Source: Sphingomonas-like bacterium B12
Lineage (GTDB): Bacteria > Pseudomonadota > Alphaproteobacteria > Sphingomonadales > Sphingomonadaceae
Assembly: GCA_000333335.1 (NCBI GenBank)
Contig: BACX01000498.1
Location: forward strand, 1-33,086
DNA length: 33,086 bases
Reading direction: 5' to 3'
Shown one piece after another: positions 20,310-28,620 of this stretch. Made by a program: the position numbers and the translations under genes. Numbering within the stretch: position 1 is the stretch's first letter; each line of letters opens with the position of its first letter. Below the pieces are notes generated by a model. That model was given only the letters and a program-made list of their open reading frames with translations, was not told where the DNA came from and did not search any database.

Positions 20310-21086
20310 GTGACGGCTGCACCGGTGTTCGATCTTGCCGGCCGTGTGGCGCTGGTGACCGGCGCCTCGTCCGGCATCGGCATGCGCTATGGCCGCATCC
20401 TGGCGGCTGCCGGCGCGAAGGTGGCGCTGGCCGCCCGGAATGGTGAGCGGCTGGAGGCGCTGCGCAGGGAGATCGTCGCGGCGGGTGGCGAGGCGATCAC
20501 CGTCTCGCTCGACGTCACCGACGAAGCCTCGACCGTCGCCGCCTATGATATGGCCGAAGCGGCGTTCGGCACGGTCGATACGATCGTCGCCAATGCCGGC
20601 ATGAACGCGCAGGGCCCGACCACCGAGCTGTCGGTCGCCGATTTCGACGAGACCGTCGCGGTCAACCTGCGCGGCGTGTTCCTCACCGCGCGCGAGGGCG
20701 CGAAGCGGATGCTCGCCGCCGGATCGCGCGAGCGGCAGACCGGGCGCATCGTCATCACCGCCTCGATGGCGGCGATCACGGTGGAGCCGGGGCTGGCCGT
20801 CTATAGCGGCACCAAGGCCGGCGTCGTCCAGATGGGCAAGGTGATGGCGCGCGACTGGGTGCGTCACGGCATCAACGTCAACATGATCTGCCCCGGCTAC
20901 ATCCGCACCGGCATCAACGACGCCTGGTTCGATTCGCCCGGCGGCGTGAAGCAGATCGAACGCTTCCCGCGCCGCCGGCTGATGGAGGAGAGCGATCTCG
21001 ACGTCGCCTTGCTCTGGCTCTGTTCGGACGCGTCGCGCGCCGTCACCGGAACGGCGGTGATGGTCGACGACGGGCAGTCGCTCTGA
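20310..21086 (+). CDS. Short-chain dehydrogenase/reductase
   Basis: 258 residues from the GTG at 20310, preceded by a strong GGGGAGGG site (20298-20305); the ATG at 20265 would add 15 unconserved residues. The Rossmann motif TGASSGIG is at 17-24, and NAG appears in VANAGMNAQGP. Ser152, Tyr165 and Lys169 form the catalytic set (TASMAAITV, YSGTKAG). ARNGER at the end of beta-2 suggests NADP use. It oxidises or reduces an alcohol/ketone, plausibly a hydroxyacyl-CoA intermediate. It shares TGATG with the thioesterase gene downstream and is divergent from tetR. The substrate is unknown. Confidence 0.9.
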   Translation: MTAAPVFDLAGRVALVTGASSGIGMRYGRILAAAGAKVALAARNGERLEALRREIVAAGGEAITVSLDVTDEASTVAAYDMAEAAFGTVDTIVANAGMNAQGPTTELSVADFDETVAVNLRGVFLTAREGAKRMLAAGSRERQTGRIVITASMAAITVEPGLAVYSGTKAGVVQMGKVMARDWVRHGINVNMICPGYIRTGINDAWFDSPGGVKQIERFPRRRLMEESDLDVALLWLCSDASRAVTGTAVMVDDGQSL

Positions 21087-21529
21087 TGGGCCGCGCCGCA
21101 CCCGAACTGCTCGATCCCGCGCGCTACATCTTCGTGCAGGATGTGCAGACGCGCTTTTCCGACATGGATTCCAACCAGCACATCAACAATGTCGCGATCG
21201 CGGCGGCGTTCGAGGATGCACGCGTGCGTTTCGATTTGGGCCATGGCGCCCGCGCCCTGTTCAAGAACCTGCGCATGATGATCGTCGCCGCCGGCATCGA
21301 TTATCTGGCCGAGGCGCATTACCCGCAGCCGCTGCGGATCCATGTCGGCGTGCTGGCGATCGGGCGGACGAGCTGGACGCTCGGCCAGCTCGCGCTGCAG
21401 GATGGCCGGGCGTGCGCCTATTGCCGCGCTACGATCTGCGCAACCGACGGAAAGGCGCCGACGCCGCTGCCCGACGACCTGCGCGAGTGCCTCACGCGCG
21501 GCATGATCCGGCCGATCGCCGAGGGCTGA
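21086..21529 (+). CDS. Acyl-CoA thioesterase (4HBT hotdog family)
   Basis: 147-residue single hotdog-fold protein. The segment TRFSDMDSNQHINNVAIAAAFEDARVRF (in parts) matches the 4-hydroxybenzoyl-CoA thioesterase pattern, in which an Asp and the following H-x-N-N region lie at the active site. Members hydrolyse acyl-CoA to acid and CoA. It starts one base inside the SDR stop codon (TGATG), so the two are coupled. It probably prevents CoA trapping or releases a product acid. It converges with the FMN reductase gene, with only 3 nt between stops. Confidence 0.85.
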   Translation: MGRAAPELLDPARYIFVQDVQTRFSDMDSNQHINNVAIAAAFEDARVRFDLGHGARALFKNLRMMIVAAGIDYLAEAHYPQPLRIHVGVLAIGRTSWTLGQLALQDGRACAYCRATICATDGKAPTPLPDDLRECLTRGMIRPIAEG

Positions 21530-21532
21530 GCC

Positions 21533-22129
21533 TCAGTTCGGCCCGGTCGCCGTGGCGGAGGGCAGGCGGCTGCGCAGCCGCGCAAACTCCGCGACCTGCC
21601 GCCCGACCAGATCGAGCTGCCCCGCCGCCGCCGCATCGTTGCAGGCGCCATCGGTGAACATGCCCGAGGCGGACTTGATCGCGGCCCCCAGCGGCGTCGG
21701 CCAGCCGCGCAGCGCGTGCACGATCGAGCGCAAGGTGGCCAACGTCGATCCCGTCGCCTGCCAGCCATAGGCCGTGACGATCAGGCCGACCGGCAGCCCG
21801 TCCAGATAGACGCGCTCGTCCTTCGCGGTTTCCTCGATGAAGTCGACCGCGTTCTTGACGAGGCCGGAGATCGATCCGTGATAGCCGGGGCTGGCGATGA
21901 TCAGCCCGTCGGCCTCGCGCACCGCCTGCACCAGCGCGCTCGCGCCTTCGTGCCGGGTCGCGACGCCATAAGCGTAATGCGGCAGATCGACGATATCGGC
22001 CCCGCCGAACAGCCGAACCCGCGCGCCCTCCCGCTCGGCCGAGGCGAGCGCCAGCATCAGCGCCTGCTCGGTGGACGAGCCGGGCGACGTCGTGCCGCCG
22101 ATGCCGACGATATAGGGGGCGGTGGTCAT
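21533..22129 (-). CDS. NAD(P)H-dependent FMN reductase
   Basis: 198 residues from the ATG at 22129, chosen because GGAG lies 6 nt upstream and the protein then begins MTTAPYIVGIGGTTSPGSST, the flavodoxin-like phosphate loop. The second signature, SPGYHGSISGLVKNAVDF, is typical of the NADPH-dependent FMN reductase (SsuE/ArsH/azoreductase) superfamily. It supplies reduced FMN to a partner oxygenase or reduces quinones. No two-component monooxygenase is present in the window, so the partner is unknown; the two nitronate-monooxygenase-like proteins carry their own FMN. An upstream ATG at 22156 is less likely. Confidence 0.85.
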   Translation of the reverse strand: MTTAPYIVGIGGTTSPGSSTEQALMLALASAEREGARVRLFGGADIVDLPHYAYGVATRHEGASALVQAVREADGLIIASPGYHGSISGLVKNAVDFIEETAKDERVYLDGLPVGLIVTAYGWQATGSTLATLRSIVHALRGWPTPLGAAIKSASGMFTDGACNDAAAAGQLDLVGRQVAEFARLRSRLPSATATGPN

Positions 22130-22304
22130 GCGTCTCTCCATAGGGTCGCGGCGCACTCATGGCACGCCTTTCGTGCGGAGCAAGGGTGCACGGCCTTTCC
22201 GGTCACGCAGCTTCCCTTTGCATGACGGCAGGACAGCGCGACGCGCTTGATCCGGCGGCGCGGATGGCCGAGAGCCTTTGCCGTCGATCAGGAGAGAGGA
22301 CGAC

Positions 22305-22757
22305 ATGGCCGGGCGATATTTCGACGAATGGCAGGTGGGCGACCGGATCGAGCACCCGATCCGCCGCACCGTGACCGAGACGGACAACCTGCTCTTTTCG
22401 ACCATGACCCACAATCCGCAGCCGCTCCACCTCGATCTGGAGGCGGCGAAGGCGAGTGAGTTCGGCCAGATCCTCGTCAACGGCACTTTCACCTTCGCGC
22501 TGATGGTCGGCCTGTCGGTGGGCGAGACGACGCTCGGCACGCTGGTGGCCAATCTCGGCTACGACAGACTGGTGATGCCCAAGCCCGTATTCATCGGCGA
22601 CACGATGCGCGCGACCAGCGAGGTGATCGAGCTGAAGGACAGCAAGTCCCGGCCCACCGCCGGCATCGTCACTTTCGCGCACGAACTGATCAACCAGCGC
22701 GACGAGGTGGTGTGCCGCTGCACCCGCTCGGCTTTGCTGCACCGGAGGGCGGCATGA
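22305..22757 (+). CDS. MaoC-like acyl-CoA hydratase
   Basis: 150-residue single hotdog protein of the R-specific MaoC/enoyl hydratase group. The start at 22305 has a GGAGAGAGG site; the in-frame ATG at 22278 is upstream of it. Visible motifs: [34 protein letters not shown] (the Asn/His region holding the catalytic Asp/His equivalents) and [14 protein letters not shown]. Its stop overlaps the CitE-like lyase start (ATGA). MaoC-CitE pairs occur in leucine/itaconate-type and methylmalyl-type routes, where MaoC hydrates a branched enoyl-CoA diacid and CitE cleaves the product. True mesaconyl-CoA hydratase is about twice as long, so that name is not applied here. Confidence 0.88.
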   Translation: MAGRYFDEWQVGDRIEHPIRRTVTETDNLLFSTMTHNPQPLHLDLEAAKASEFGQILVNGTFTFALMVGLSVGETTLGTLVANLGYDRLVMPKPVFIGDTMRATSEVIELKDSKSRPTAGIVTFAHELINQRDEVVCRCTRSALLHRRAA

Positions 22758-23605
22758 GGCTCCGCTCGCTGCTCTTCGTCCCCGGCGACCGGCCGGAGCG
22801 GATGGAGAAGGCGCTCGGCCTCGGCGCCGACGCGCTGATCCTCGATCTGGAGGATGCGGTCGCCGCCGATGCCCGGCCGAAGGCGCGCGAGATGGTCGCG
22901 GACTTCCTCTCCGCCACCCTCGACCGGGCGGTGAAGCTGTTCGTCCGCGTGAACCCGCTCGACAGCGAGGATATCGGGCTCGATCTGCGGGCGATCGCGC
23001 CCGGCAGGCCCGACGGCATCGTCTTCCCCAAGGCCGAGGGCGCCGCCTCGATCGAGGCGCTGGGCAATCGCATGGCGGCGCGCGAACTGTTCGTGCCGAT
23101 CCTGCCGATCGCCAGCGAGACGCCGGCCGCCGTGTTCCAGCTCGGCAATTACGGCCCGGTGGCGCATCGCCTGTGCGGGCTGACCTGGGGGGCGGAGGAT
23201 CTGCCCGCCGCGATCGGTGCCGCGACCAGCCGCGAGGAGGACGGGAGCTACACGTCTCCCTACGAGATCGCCCGCGCGCTCACCCTGTTCGGCGCGCACG
23301 CGGCGGGCGTGCCGGCGATCGAGACGGTGTTCCCCGCCTTCCGCGATCTCGACGGCCTCGCCCGCTATGCGGGCCGCGCGGCGCGCGACGGCTTCACCGG
23401 CATGATGGCGATCCACCCCGCGCAGATCGCGCCGATCAACGCGGCGTTCACGCCTTCGGAACAGGCGGTCGCCCATGCCCGCGCCGTGGTCGCGGCGTTC
23501 GCCGCCAATCCGGGTGCGGGCGCGCTGCAGCTCGACGGCAGGATGATCGACGCGCCGCATCTGAAGCAGGCGCGCCGCACGCTGGCGCTGGCCGGCGAGG
23601 GCTGA
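22754..23605 (+). CDS. CitE-like CoA ester lyase (HpcH/HpaI family)
   Basis: 283-residue TIM-barrel lyase beginning [17 protein letters not shown], with a GGAGG site before the ATG and an ATGA overlap with MaoC. Conserved parts include [52 protein letters not shown] and [20 protein letters not shown]. The acidic residues in DLEDAV and GAEDL are the expected Mg/substrate contacts. The family cleaves malyl-, methylmalyl-, citramalyl- or HMG-like CoA esters. No citrate lyase partner genes (citD, citF) are present, so it is a stand-alone lyase. It converges with ribH, 9 nt between stops. Candidate products are glyoxylate plus propionyl-CoA or pyruvate plus acetyl-CoA. Confidence 0.9.
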   Translation: MRLRSLLFVPGDRPERMEKALGLGADALILDLEDAVAADARPKAREMVADFLSATLDRAVKLFVRVNPLDSEDIGLDLRAIAPGRPDGIVFPKAEGAASIEALGNRMAARELFVPILPIASETPAAVFQLGNYGPVAHRLCGLTWGAEDLPAAIGAATSREEDGSYTSPYEIARALTLFGAHAAGVPAIETVFPAFRDLDGLARYAGRAARDGFTGMMAIHPAQIAPINAAFTPSEQAVAHARAVVAAFAANPGAGALQLDGRMIDAPHLKQARRTLALAGEG

Positions 23606-23612
23606 CCAGCCC
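23599..23612. terminator. Small hairpin at the convergent lyase/ribH junction
   Basis: GGGCT-GACC-AGCCC is a perfect 5-bp stem with a 4-nt loop, covering the lyase stop codon and the gap to the ribH stop. It could act on both strands as a weak terminator. No T-run follows on either strand, so the call is tentative. Confidence 0.2.
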
Positions 23613-23614
23613 GA

Positions 23615-24028
23615 TCAGCTGAAGCGCTTCTGCAGTTCCAGCATCGCGATCGCCGCCTTCGCCGCCTCTCCGCCCTTGTCCTTCTCGGTGCGGCGCGCCC
23701 GGGTGAGCGCCTGCGCCTCGTTCTCGGTGGTGAGGATGCCGTTGCCGATGGCGAGGCCGTCGAGCGTCATCGCCATCAGCGCCCGCGCGCTCTCGCCCGC
23801 GACGATCTCGAAATGATAGGTCTCGCCGCGGATCACCACGCCGATCGCGACAAAGGCGTCGTAGGCGTCCGCCGCCAGCGCGATCGCGCCGGGCACTTCC
23901 AGCGCACCGGGCACGGTGATGGTTTCGTGAGTGTGGCCCGCCGCCTCGATCGCGGCGCGTGCGCCCTCCAGCAGCAGGTCGTTCAGATGTTCGTAGAAAC
24001 GGGCTTCGACGATCAGGATATTGGCCAT
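23615..24028 (-). CDS. ribH: 6,7-dimethyl-8-ribityllumazine synthase RibH
   Basis: 137-residue lumazine synthase of compact length. Signature segments: [49 protein letters not shown] (catalytic His in the second part) and [13 protein letters not shown]. It condenses 5-amino-6-ribitylaminouracil with 3,4-dihydroxy-2-butanone 4-phosphate. Its ATG shares a base with the ribB stop, and it is the last gene of the riboflavin operon. The extra residues sometimes seen at the C-terminus are absent, but the core is complete. Confidence 0.96.
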   Translation of the reverse strand: MANILIVEARFYEHLNDLLLEGARAAIEAAGHTHETITVPGALEVPGAIALAADAYDAFVAIGVVIRGETYHFEIVAGESARALMAMTLDGLAIGNGILTTENEAQALTRARRTEKDKGGEAAKAAIAMLELQKRFS

Positions 24029-25140
24029 CAGAGCGACCTCTCTTCGACGATGTTGAGGCCGTAGCCGTCCAGCGCGACCAGCGTGTGGTGCGAATTGGTG
24101 AGCAGTACCATGTCGTGGATGCCGAGTTCGGCGAGGATCTGCGCCCCGACACCATAATCGCGCAGCTCGTTCATTTCCGGCACCTGCTCACCGGCGCGCG
24201 CGCGCACGACATGGCTGAGATGCGCCGGGCGGCCGAGCAGCACGACCACGCCGGTTCCTTCCTCCGCCACGGCTTGCATCGCGCGCGACAGCATTTCGCC
24301 GCGCTCGCCTTCCTGGCCGAGCACGTCGTCGAACAGGTTGAGCACGTGCATGCGCACCAGCGTGGGCTTGGCGGGATCCAGCCGGCCCTTCACCAGTGCG
24401 ACCGTCTCGGTGTCGATCGCCTTGTTGCGGAAGGTCACGGCGGTCCAGTCGCCGCCCCAGCGGCTTTCGAACTTCGCCTCGGCGACGCGCTCGACATTAT
24501 GGTCGTGACGGCGGCGATAGGCGATCAGGTCGCGGATCGTGCCGATCTTCAGGCCGTGACGCTGGGCGAAGGCGACGAGATCGTCGAGGCGGGCCATAGT
24601 CCCGTCCTCCTTCATGATCTCGCAGATCACGCCCGACGGATTGAGGCCGGCGAGGCGCGAGACGTCCACCGCCGCCTCGGTGTGGCCGGCGCGGACCAGC
24701 ACGCCCCCGGGCTTCGCGATCAGCGGGAAGACGTGGCCCGGCGTCACGATATGCTCCGGCCCCTTGCCGGCGTCGATCGCCACCGCGACGGTGCGCGCGC
24801 GGTCGCCCGCCGAGATGCCGGTGGTGACGCCGTCGCGCGCCTCGATCGAGACGGTGAAGGCGGTTTCGTGGCGGGTGCCGTTGTTGCGGCTCATCAGGTT
24901 GAGGCCGAGCTGGTCGACCCGCTCCTTGGCCATGGCGAGGCAGATCAGGCCCTTGCCGTGCGTCGCCATGAAGTTGATCGCCGCCGGCGTCGCCATCTGC
25001 GCGGGGATGACGAGATCGCCTTCGTTCTCCCGGTCCTCGTCGTCGACGAGTATGAACATGCGGCCGTTGCGCGCCTCGTCGATGATCTCCTCGGTGGGGG
25101 AGAGGAAGGCGTGGCGGGTGGTGCGGAAAGGCGCGGTCAT
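24028..25140 (-). CDS. ribB: 3,4-dihydroxy-2-butanone 4-phosphate synthase with degenerate GTP cyclohydrolase II domain (RibBX type)
   Basis: 370 residues. The N-terminal RibB domain (to about 205) is intact: [10 protein letters not shown] (33-42) binds Mg and ribulose 5-phosphate, and [10 protein letters not shown] is at 150-159. The C-terminal third has the length of GTP cyclohydrolase II, but the three zinc Cys are absent. The region reads [21 protein letters not shown] (261-281) where active enzymes have H-S-E-C and C-D-C, and the EGRG motif is also lost. It should therefore supply only the butanone phosphate half, as reported for RibBX proteins, and a separate GTP cyclohydrolase II must be encoded elsewhere. 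Coupled to ribE upstream (ATGA) and ribH downstream. Confidence 0.94.
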   Translation of the reverse strand: MTAPFRTTRHAFLSPTEEIIDEARNGRMFILVDDEDRENEGDLVIPAQMATPAAINFMATHGKGLICLAMAKERVDQLGLNLMSRNNGTRHETAFTVSIEARDGVTTGISAGDRARTVAVAIDAGKGPEHIVTPGHVFPLIAKPGGVLVRAGHTEAAVDVSRLAGLNPSGVICEIMKEDGTMARLDDLVAFAQRHGLKIGTIRDLIAYRRRHDHNVERVAEAKFESRWGGDWTAVTFRNKAIDTETVALVKGRLDPAKPTLVRMHVLNLFDDVLGQEGERGEMLSRAMQAVAEEGTGVVVLLGRPAHLSHVVRARAGEQVPEMNELRDYGVGAQILAELGIHDMVLLTNSHHTLVALDGYGLNIVEERSL

Positions 25141-25754
25141 CGGCGGAGCTGCTCCATGCGGCCCAGGTAACGGGCGAGGATATCGATCTCGAGGTTGAGC
25201 TTGCGGCCCGGCGCCAGGTCGTCGAGCGTGGTGAGCTTCTGGGTGTGCGGGATGATGTTGAGCGCGAAGTGGACGCTGCCGTCGGGCTGGTCGGCCACCT
25301 CGTTGACGGTCAGCGACACGCCGTCGACCGTGATCGAACCCTTGGCCGCGAGATAGGGCGCGAGCGCGGCCGGCGCGGAGATGCCGACGCGGATCGAATC
25401 GCCTTCGGGGCAGGTGCCGACGATTTCGCCGATCCCGTCGACATGACCGGTGACGATGTGGCCACCCAGCTCGTCACCCACCTTGAGCGCGCGTTCGAGG
25501 TTGAGGCGGGCGCCTTCCTGCCACAGACCCGGCGCGGTGCGCGAGATGGTCTCGCCCGAGACGTCCACCGCGAACCAGCCCTTTTCTCCGGCCGGGGCCT
25601 TGTCGACCACCGTCAGGCAGACGCCGGAACAGGCGATCGACGCGCCGAGATCGACGCCGCCCATGTCATAGTCGCTCTCGACGACCAGCCGCATGTCGCC
25701 GCGCTGCTCGACGCTGCGGACGGTGCCGATGTCGGTGATGATCCCGGTGAACAT
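25137..25754 (-). CDS. ribE: Riboflavin synthase alpha chain RibE
   Basis: 205 residues from the ATG at 25754, giving the canonical start MFTGIITDIGTVRSV. The two lumazine-binding repeats are visible: one ends with SIACSGVCLTVVDK and the other with SITVDGVSLTVNEVAD. It dismutates two 6,7-dimethyl-8-ribityllumazine molecules to riboflavin. It lies 10 nt after the ribD stop and overlaps the ribB start by 4 nt. The open frame extends upstream to 25892 through the ribD end, but that part is not conserved. Confidence 0.96.
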   Translation of the reverse strand: MFTGIITDIGTVRSVEQRGDMRLVVESDYDMGGVDLGASIACSGVCLTVVDKAPAGEKGWFAVDVSGETISRTAPGLWQEGARLNLERALKVGDELGGHIVTGHVDGIGEIVGTCPEGDSIRVGISAPAALAPYLAAKGSITVDGVSLTVNEVADQPDGSVHFALNIIPHTQKLTTLDDLAPGRKLNLEIDILARYLGRMEQLRR

Positions 25755-25764
25755 GGCGAAGCCC

Positions 25765-26811
25765 CTAGCGCTGTCTCTCGTAGATTTCGAGTCGGTCCAT
25801 GCCCAGTGCCCGCACATCGAGCAGCGTCCAGCGGCCATGGGCTTCGGCGAGACTTTCAAGACCGATATCGCCGATGCAGGCGCGGCCTTCACCGATCAGG
25901 ATCGGCGCGCGATAGAGCAGCAGGCGATCGACCAGATCGGCGGCGAGGAAGGCCGAGGCCGCACCGGCGCCACCTTCGACGAGGAGGTGATCGGCAGGCA
26001 GGGAGGAGATGGCATGGGAGGAGTCCAGCCACCCCCAATCGTCACCCCTGCGAAGGCAGGGGTCCATCTCCAGAGATGCCCAGCTTGCGGAGCCGTTAGG
26101 AGATGGGCTCCTGCCTCCGCAGGAGCGACGGGAAAGGATGAAGCGCGCTGGCGAACGATCCTCCAGCCCCGGCAGTCGTACATCGAGCTTCGGCGCATCC
26201 GCCTCGAACGTACCGCGTCCCACCAGTATGGCATCCGCCCGTGCCCGCTCCAGATGCCCGTGCGCACGTGCCTCCGGCCCGGTGATCCAGCGGCTCTCGC
26301 CCGACGGCAGCGCGATCCTGCCGTCCAGCGAGGTGGCGAGCTTCAGCGTCACATGCGGGCGGCCCAGCGCCTGCCGGGTCAGGAACCCGGCCATCGCACG
26401 GCGCGCCAAGTCGGCCGAGACGTCTTCGGTCACCGCGATCCCCGCCTCGCGCAGCCGGGCGAAGCCCTTGCCGGCCGTGCGCGGATCGGGATCGGTGAGT
26501 GCCGCGACGATGCGCGCGGGCCGGGCGCGCATCAGCAGATCGGCACAGGCCGGCCCGCGCGGGCTTTCGTGCGCGCAGGGTTCGAGCGTGACGTAGACGG
26601 TTGCCCCTTCGGCCGCCGCACCCGCCTGCTCCAGCGCCATCGCCTCGGCATGGGGGCGGCCGCCGGGCTGCGTCCAGCCACGCCCGACGACGCGGCCGTC
26701 CTTGACGATCAGGCAACCGACATTGGGATTGGGGGTCGTCCGCCCCCGGCCGCGTTCGGACAGCGCGACCGCCGCCGCCATCCAGCGGGCATCATCCCCC
26801 CGGGACGCCAT
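25765..26811 (-). CDS. ribD: Bifunctional pyrimidine deaminase/reductase RibD, with an in-frame palindromic repeat
   Basis: 348 residues from the ATG at 26811 (a GTG at 26814 is possible). The N-terminal deaminase carries the zinc motif PHAEAMAL (53-60) and TLEPCAHESPRGPACA (75-90). The C-terminal reductase begins near 150 (RPHVTLKLATSLDGRIAL) and includes WITGPEARAHGH and LLVEGGAGAASAFL. It performs the second and third steps of riboflavin synthesis. Residues about 231-258 (CGGRSPSPNG... to ...PCLRRGDD) are translated from a REP-like palindromic pair at 26045-26126. They sit between FILSR and the HLLVEGG motif, where I expect only some 22-25 residues in relatives. The frame is preserved on both sides, so the protein is probably still active. 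Coupled to the upstream membrane-protein gene. Confidence 0.93.
   Translation of the reverse strand: MASRGDDARWMAAAVALSERGRGRTTPNPNVGCLIVKDGRVVGRGWTQPGGRPHAEAMALEQAGAAAEGATVYVTLEPCAHESPRGPACADLLMRARPARIVAALTDPDPRTAGKGFARLREAGIAVTEDVSADLARRAMAGFLTRQALGRPHVTLKLATSLDGRIALPSGESRWITGPEARAHGHLERARADAILVGRGTFEADAPKLDVRLPGLEDRSPARFILSRRSCGGRSPSPNGSASWASLEMDPCLRRGDDWGWLDSSHAISSLPADHLLVEGGAGAASAFLAADLVDRLLLYRAPILIGEGRACIGDIGLESLAEAHGRWTLLDVRALGMDRLEIYERQR
26045..26126. repeat. REP-like palindromic pair inserted in ribD
   Basis: Two hairpins face each other. CCCCTGC-GAAG-GCAGGGG (26045-26062) and GCTCCTGC-CTCC-GCAGGAGC (26107-26126) are flanked inward by CCATCTCC (26064-26071) and its exact complement GGAGATGG (26099-26106). 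Overall this is an imperfect inverted repeat of about 27 nt per arm around a 27-nt centre. The TCACCCCTGCGAAGGCAGGG type is a familiar intergenic repeat in sphingomonads and relatives (from memory). I saw no second copy in the window. Confidence 0.8.
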
Positions 26812-27152
26812 CACAGCCAGCCGCTGGTCGCCTTCTGCATCTTCTGGAATTCGGCCTTGCGATAGGCTTCGGCCTTCTCGCGCTCGATCCGGTCCTTCTT
26901 CTGGTCGGCGCGGATCTGGTCGTCGGTGCGGTTGGCGGGCCAGTTCTGCACGTAGATGATCGGAGGATCGCCCCTGAAGCTGCTGTCGTGCCAGAAAGCG
27001 AAGATGATGAAGACGGTCATCGCGGCGGCGAGGCCGGCGATCACGTAATCGGCGCGCGAGCGGGTCTTCAGAAAGAAGCCGAGGTCGCGGAAGCCCGCGA
27101 CGAAACGCCGGGGCGAAGGCGGCTTGAACGGGGAGAAGGAGGAACGGGCCAT
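26811..27152 (-). CDS. Small single-pass membrane protein of unknown function
   Basis: 113 residues from the ATG at 27152. A basic, Ser/Pro-rich N-terminus (MARSSFSPFKPPSPRRF) is followed by one clear membrane helix (ADYVIAGLAAAMTVFIIFAFW, about 40-60). A charged tail, likely outside the membrane, follows (RTDDQIRADQKKDRIEREKAEAYRKAEFQKMQKA in parts) and could form a helix or coiled coil. I do not recognise a named family. It lies 16 nt after gltX, and its stop overlaps the ribD start (TGATG), so it is translated with the riboflavin genes. The upstream in-frame extension to 27254 overlaps gltX and is ignored. Confidence 0.75.
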   Translation of the reverse strand: MARSSFSPFKPPSPRRFVAGFRDLGFFLKTRSRADYVIAGLAAAMTVFIIFAFWHDSSFRGDPPIIYVQNWPANRTDDQIRADQKKDRIEREKAEAYRKAEFQKMQKATSGWL

Positions 27153-27168
27153 GGCTGCCAAGATAGGC

Positions 27169-28509
27169 CTATGCGGCGCCCGCCGCCAGCCGCAGACGCG
27201 CGATGGCGCGTTCACGGCCGATGAGGGGGAGGAGCGCGGCCATTTCCGGCCCATGATCCTGCCCGGTCAGCGCGAGACGGAGCGGCAGGAACAGGGCCTT
27301 GCCCTTGCGGCCGGTAGAGCCCTTGAGGGTGGTGGTCAGCGCGGCCCACGGCGCGTCGGCCCAGTCGATGGCATCGGCGGTGGAGGCGGCTTCGGAAAGG
27401 AACCGCTGGTCCGCAAGCTCGAACATCGGCTGGCCCGGGTCGCCGAAAATCATCAGCGAGATCGTTTCGGCGTCGGCGATGGTCGACAGGTTCGGGCGGA
27501 TCGCCAGCCAGACCGTTTCGTCCACGCCGTCAGGCAACCGCGTCTTCACCGCCTCGTAAGGCAGCAGATGCAGGGTCTTGGCGTTGAGCTGCTCGAGCTC
27601 CGCCGAATCGAACCGCGCCGGCGCCCGCCCCATATGCGCAAAGGAGAAGCAGGGCGGGAGATCGTCCGCGCGGGCGACCGGAGCCACCGGCTCGCTCGTC
27701 CCGATCCGTGCGAGCAGGCCGAGCAGCGCCTGCGGCTCGATGCCATCGGCCCGGATCGCCTCGACCCCGATCGACCCCTCGCGCTTGGACAGCTTGCCGT
27801 CGGCCCCCACCAGCAACGCCATGTGCGCGAAGTTCGGAATGTCCGCGCTCAGCGCCTCGAACATCTGGATCTGCACGGCGGTGTTGGAGACATGATCCTC
27901 GCCCCGCACCACGTGGCTGATCTTCATGTCGATATCGTCGATCACGCTCGGCAGCAGATAGAGCCAGCTGCCGTCCGCCCGCCGCACGACGGGATCGGAG
28001 AGCGCCGCACCCTCGAAATGCTGCGGACCCCGGATCAGGTCGGTCCATTCGATCGGCGCGGCATCCAGCTTGAACCGCCAGTGCGGGCGAACGCCGTCCG
28101 CCTCCAGCCTCTGCCGTTCCTCCGCCGTCAGTTTCAGTGCAGCTCGGTCGTAGATCGGCGGCAAACCGCGTCCCAGCGCCACCTTGCGCTTGATCGACAG
28201 CTCTTCCTCGCTCTCGTAGCAGGGATAGACACGCCCCGCCGCGTGCAACGTCTCGAATGCCGCCTCGTAGAGCGCGAAGCGATCCGACTGGCGCACCTCG
28301 CCATCTGGCACCAGTCCGAGCCATTCGAGATCGCGCCGGATCGCGACGACATTCTCCTCGGTGGAGCGCGCCCGATCGGTGTCGTCGAGCCGTAGCAGGA
28401 ACTTCCCGCCCTCGGCGCGCGCCGCCATCCAGCACGCCAGAGCGGTGCGGATGTTGCCGACGTGCAGCTTGCCGGTGGGCGATGGCGCGAAGCGGGTGAT
28501 GACGGTCAT
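27169..28509 (-). CDS. gltX: Glutamyl-tRNA synthetase
   Basis: 446 residues from the ATG at 28509, opening with MTVITRFAPSPTGKLHVGN; HVGN is the class I HIGH-type motif. The KMSKS-type loop is KLSKREGSIGV. The C-terminal anticodon-binding region is helical and ends LIGRERAIARLRLAAGAA. It charges tRNA-Glu with glutamate. Alphaproteobacteria often carry two paralogues, one charging tRNA-Gln for the amidotransferase route; which one this is cannot be decided without comparing anticodon-binding residues. Transcribed divergently from prs and followed closely by the membrane protein and riboflavin genes, with which it may share a transcript. Confidence 0.95.
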   Translation of the reverse strand: MTVITRFAPSPTGKLHVGNIRTALACWMAARAEGGKFLLRLDDTDRARSTEENVVAIRRDLEWLGLVPDGEVRQSDRFALYEAAFETLHAAGRVYPCYESEEELSIKRKVALGRGLPPIYDRAALKLTAEERQRLEADGVRPHWRFKLDAAPIEWTDLIRGPQHFEGAALSDPVVRRADGSWLYLLPSVIDDIDMKISHVVRGEDHVSNTAVQIQMFEALSADIPNFAHMALLVGADGKLSKREGSIGVEAIRADGIEPQALLGLLARIGTSEPVAPVARADDLPPCFSFAHMGRAPARFDSAELEQLNAKTLHLLPYEAVKTRLPDGVDETVWLAIRPNLSTIADAETISLMIFGDPGQPMFELADQRFLSEAASTADAIDWADAPWAALTTTLKGSTGRKGKALFLPLRLALTGQDHGPEMAALLPLIGRERAIARLRLAAGAA

Positions 28510-28546
28510 GGCCGCCGCCTCTACCACTCTGTCATCATCCCGCAAC

Positions 28547-28575
28547 TTGGCAGCGGGCGGCATCATCGCTAAGGC
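28547..28575 (+). promoter_or_regulatory. Candidate prs promoter
   Basis: TTGGCA (28547-28552, 5 of 6 to the -35 consensus) is followed after 17 nt by TAAGGC (28570-28575, poor -10). Predicted start near 28582, leader about 40 nt. It lies in the 111-bp divergent gap between gltX and prs. Confidence 0.3.
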
Positions 28576-28620
28576 GCGCGCGAACGGCCCGGCGGGGGCC
28601 TCGCGCGGGACGACCAGCAC

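Noticed and set aside
22162-22176. GCACG-CCTTT-CGTGC hairpin between the FMN reductase and MaoC genes as an operator.
   Set aside because: Only 5 bp per arm in GC-rich DNA, no second copy and no promoter element aligned to it.
27153-27168. Possible FMN riboswitch upstream of the riboflavin genes.
   Set aside because: Only 16 nt separate gltX from the first downstream gene, and no conserved RFN-like segments were recognised there or before ribD.
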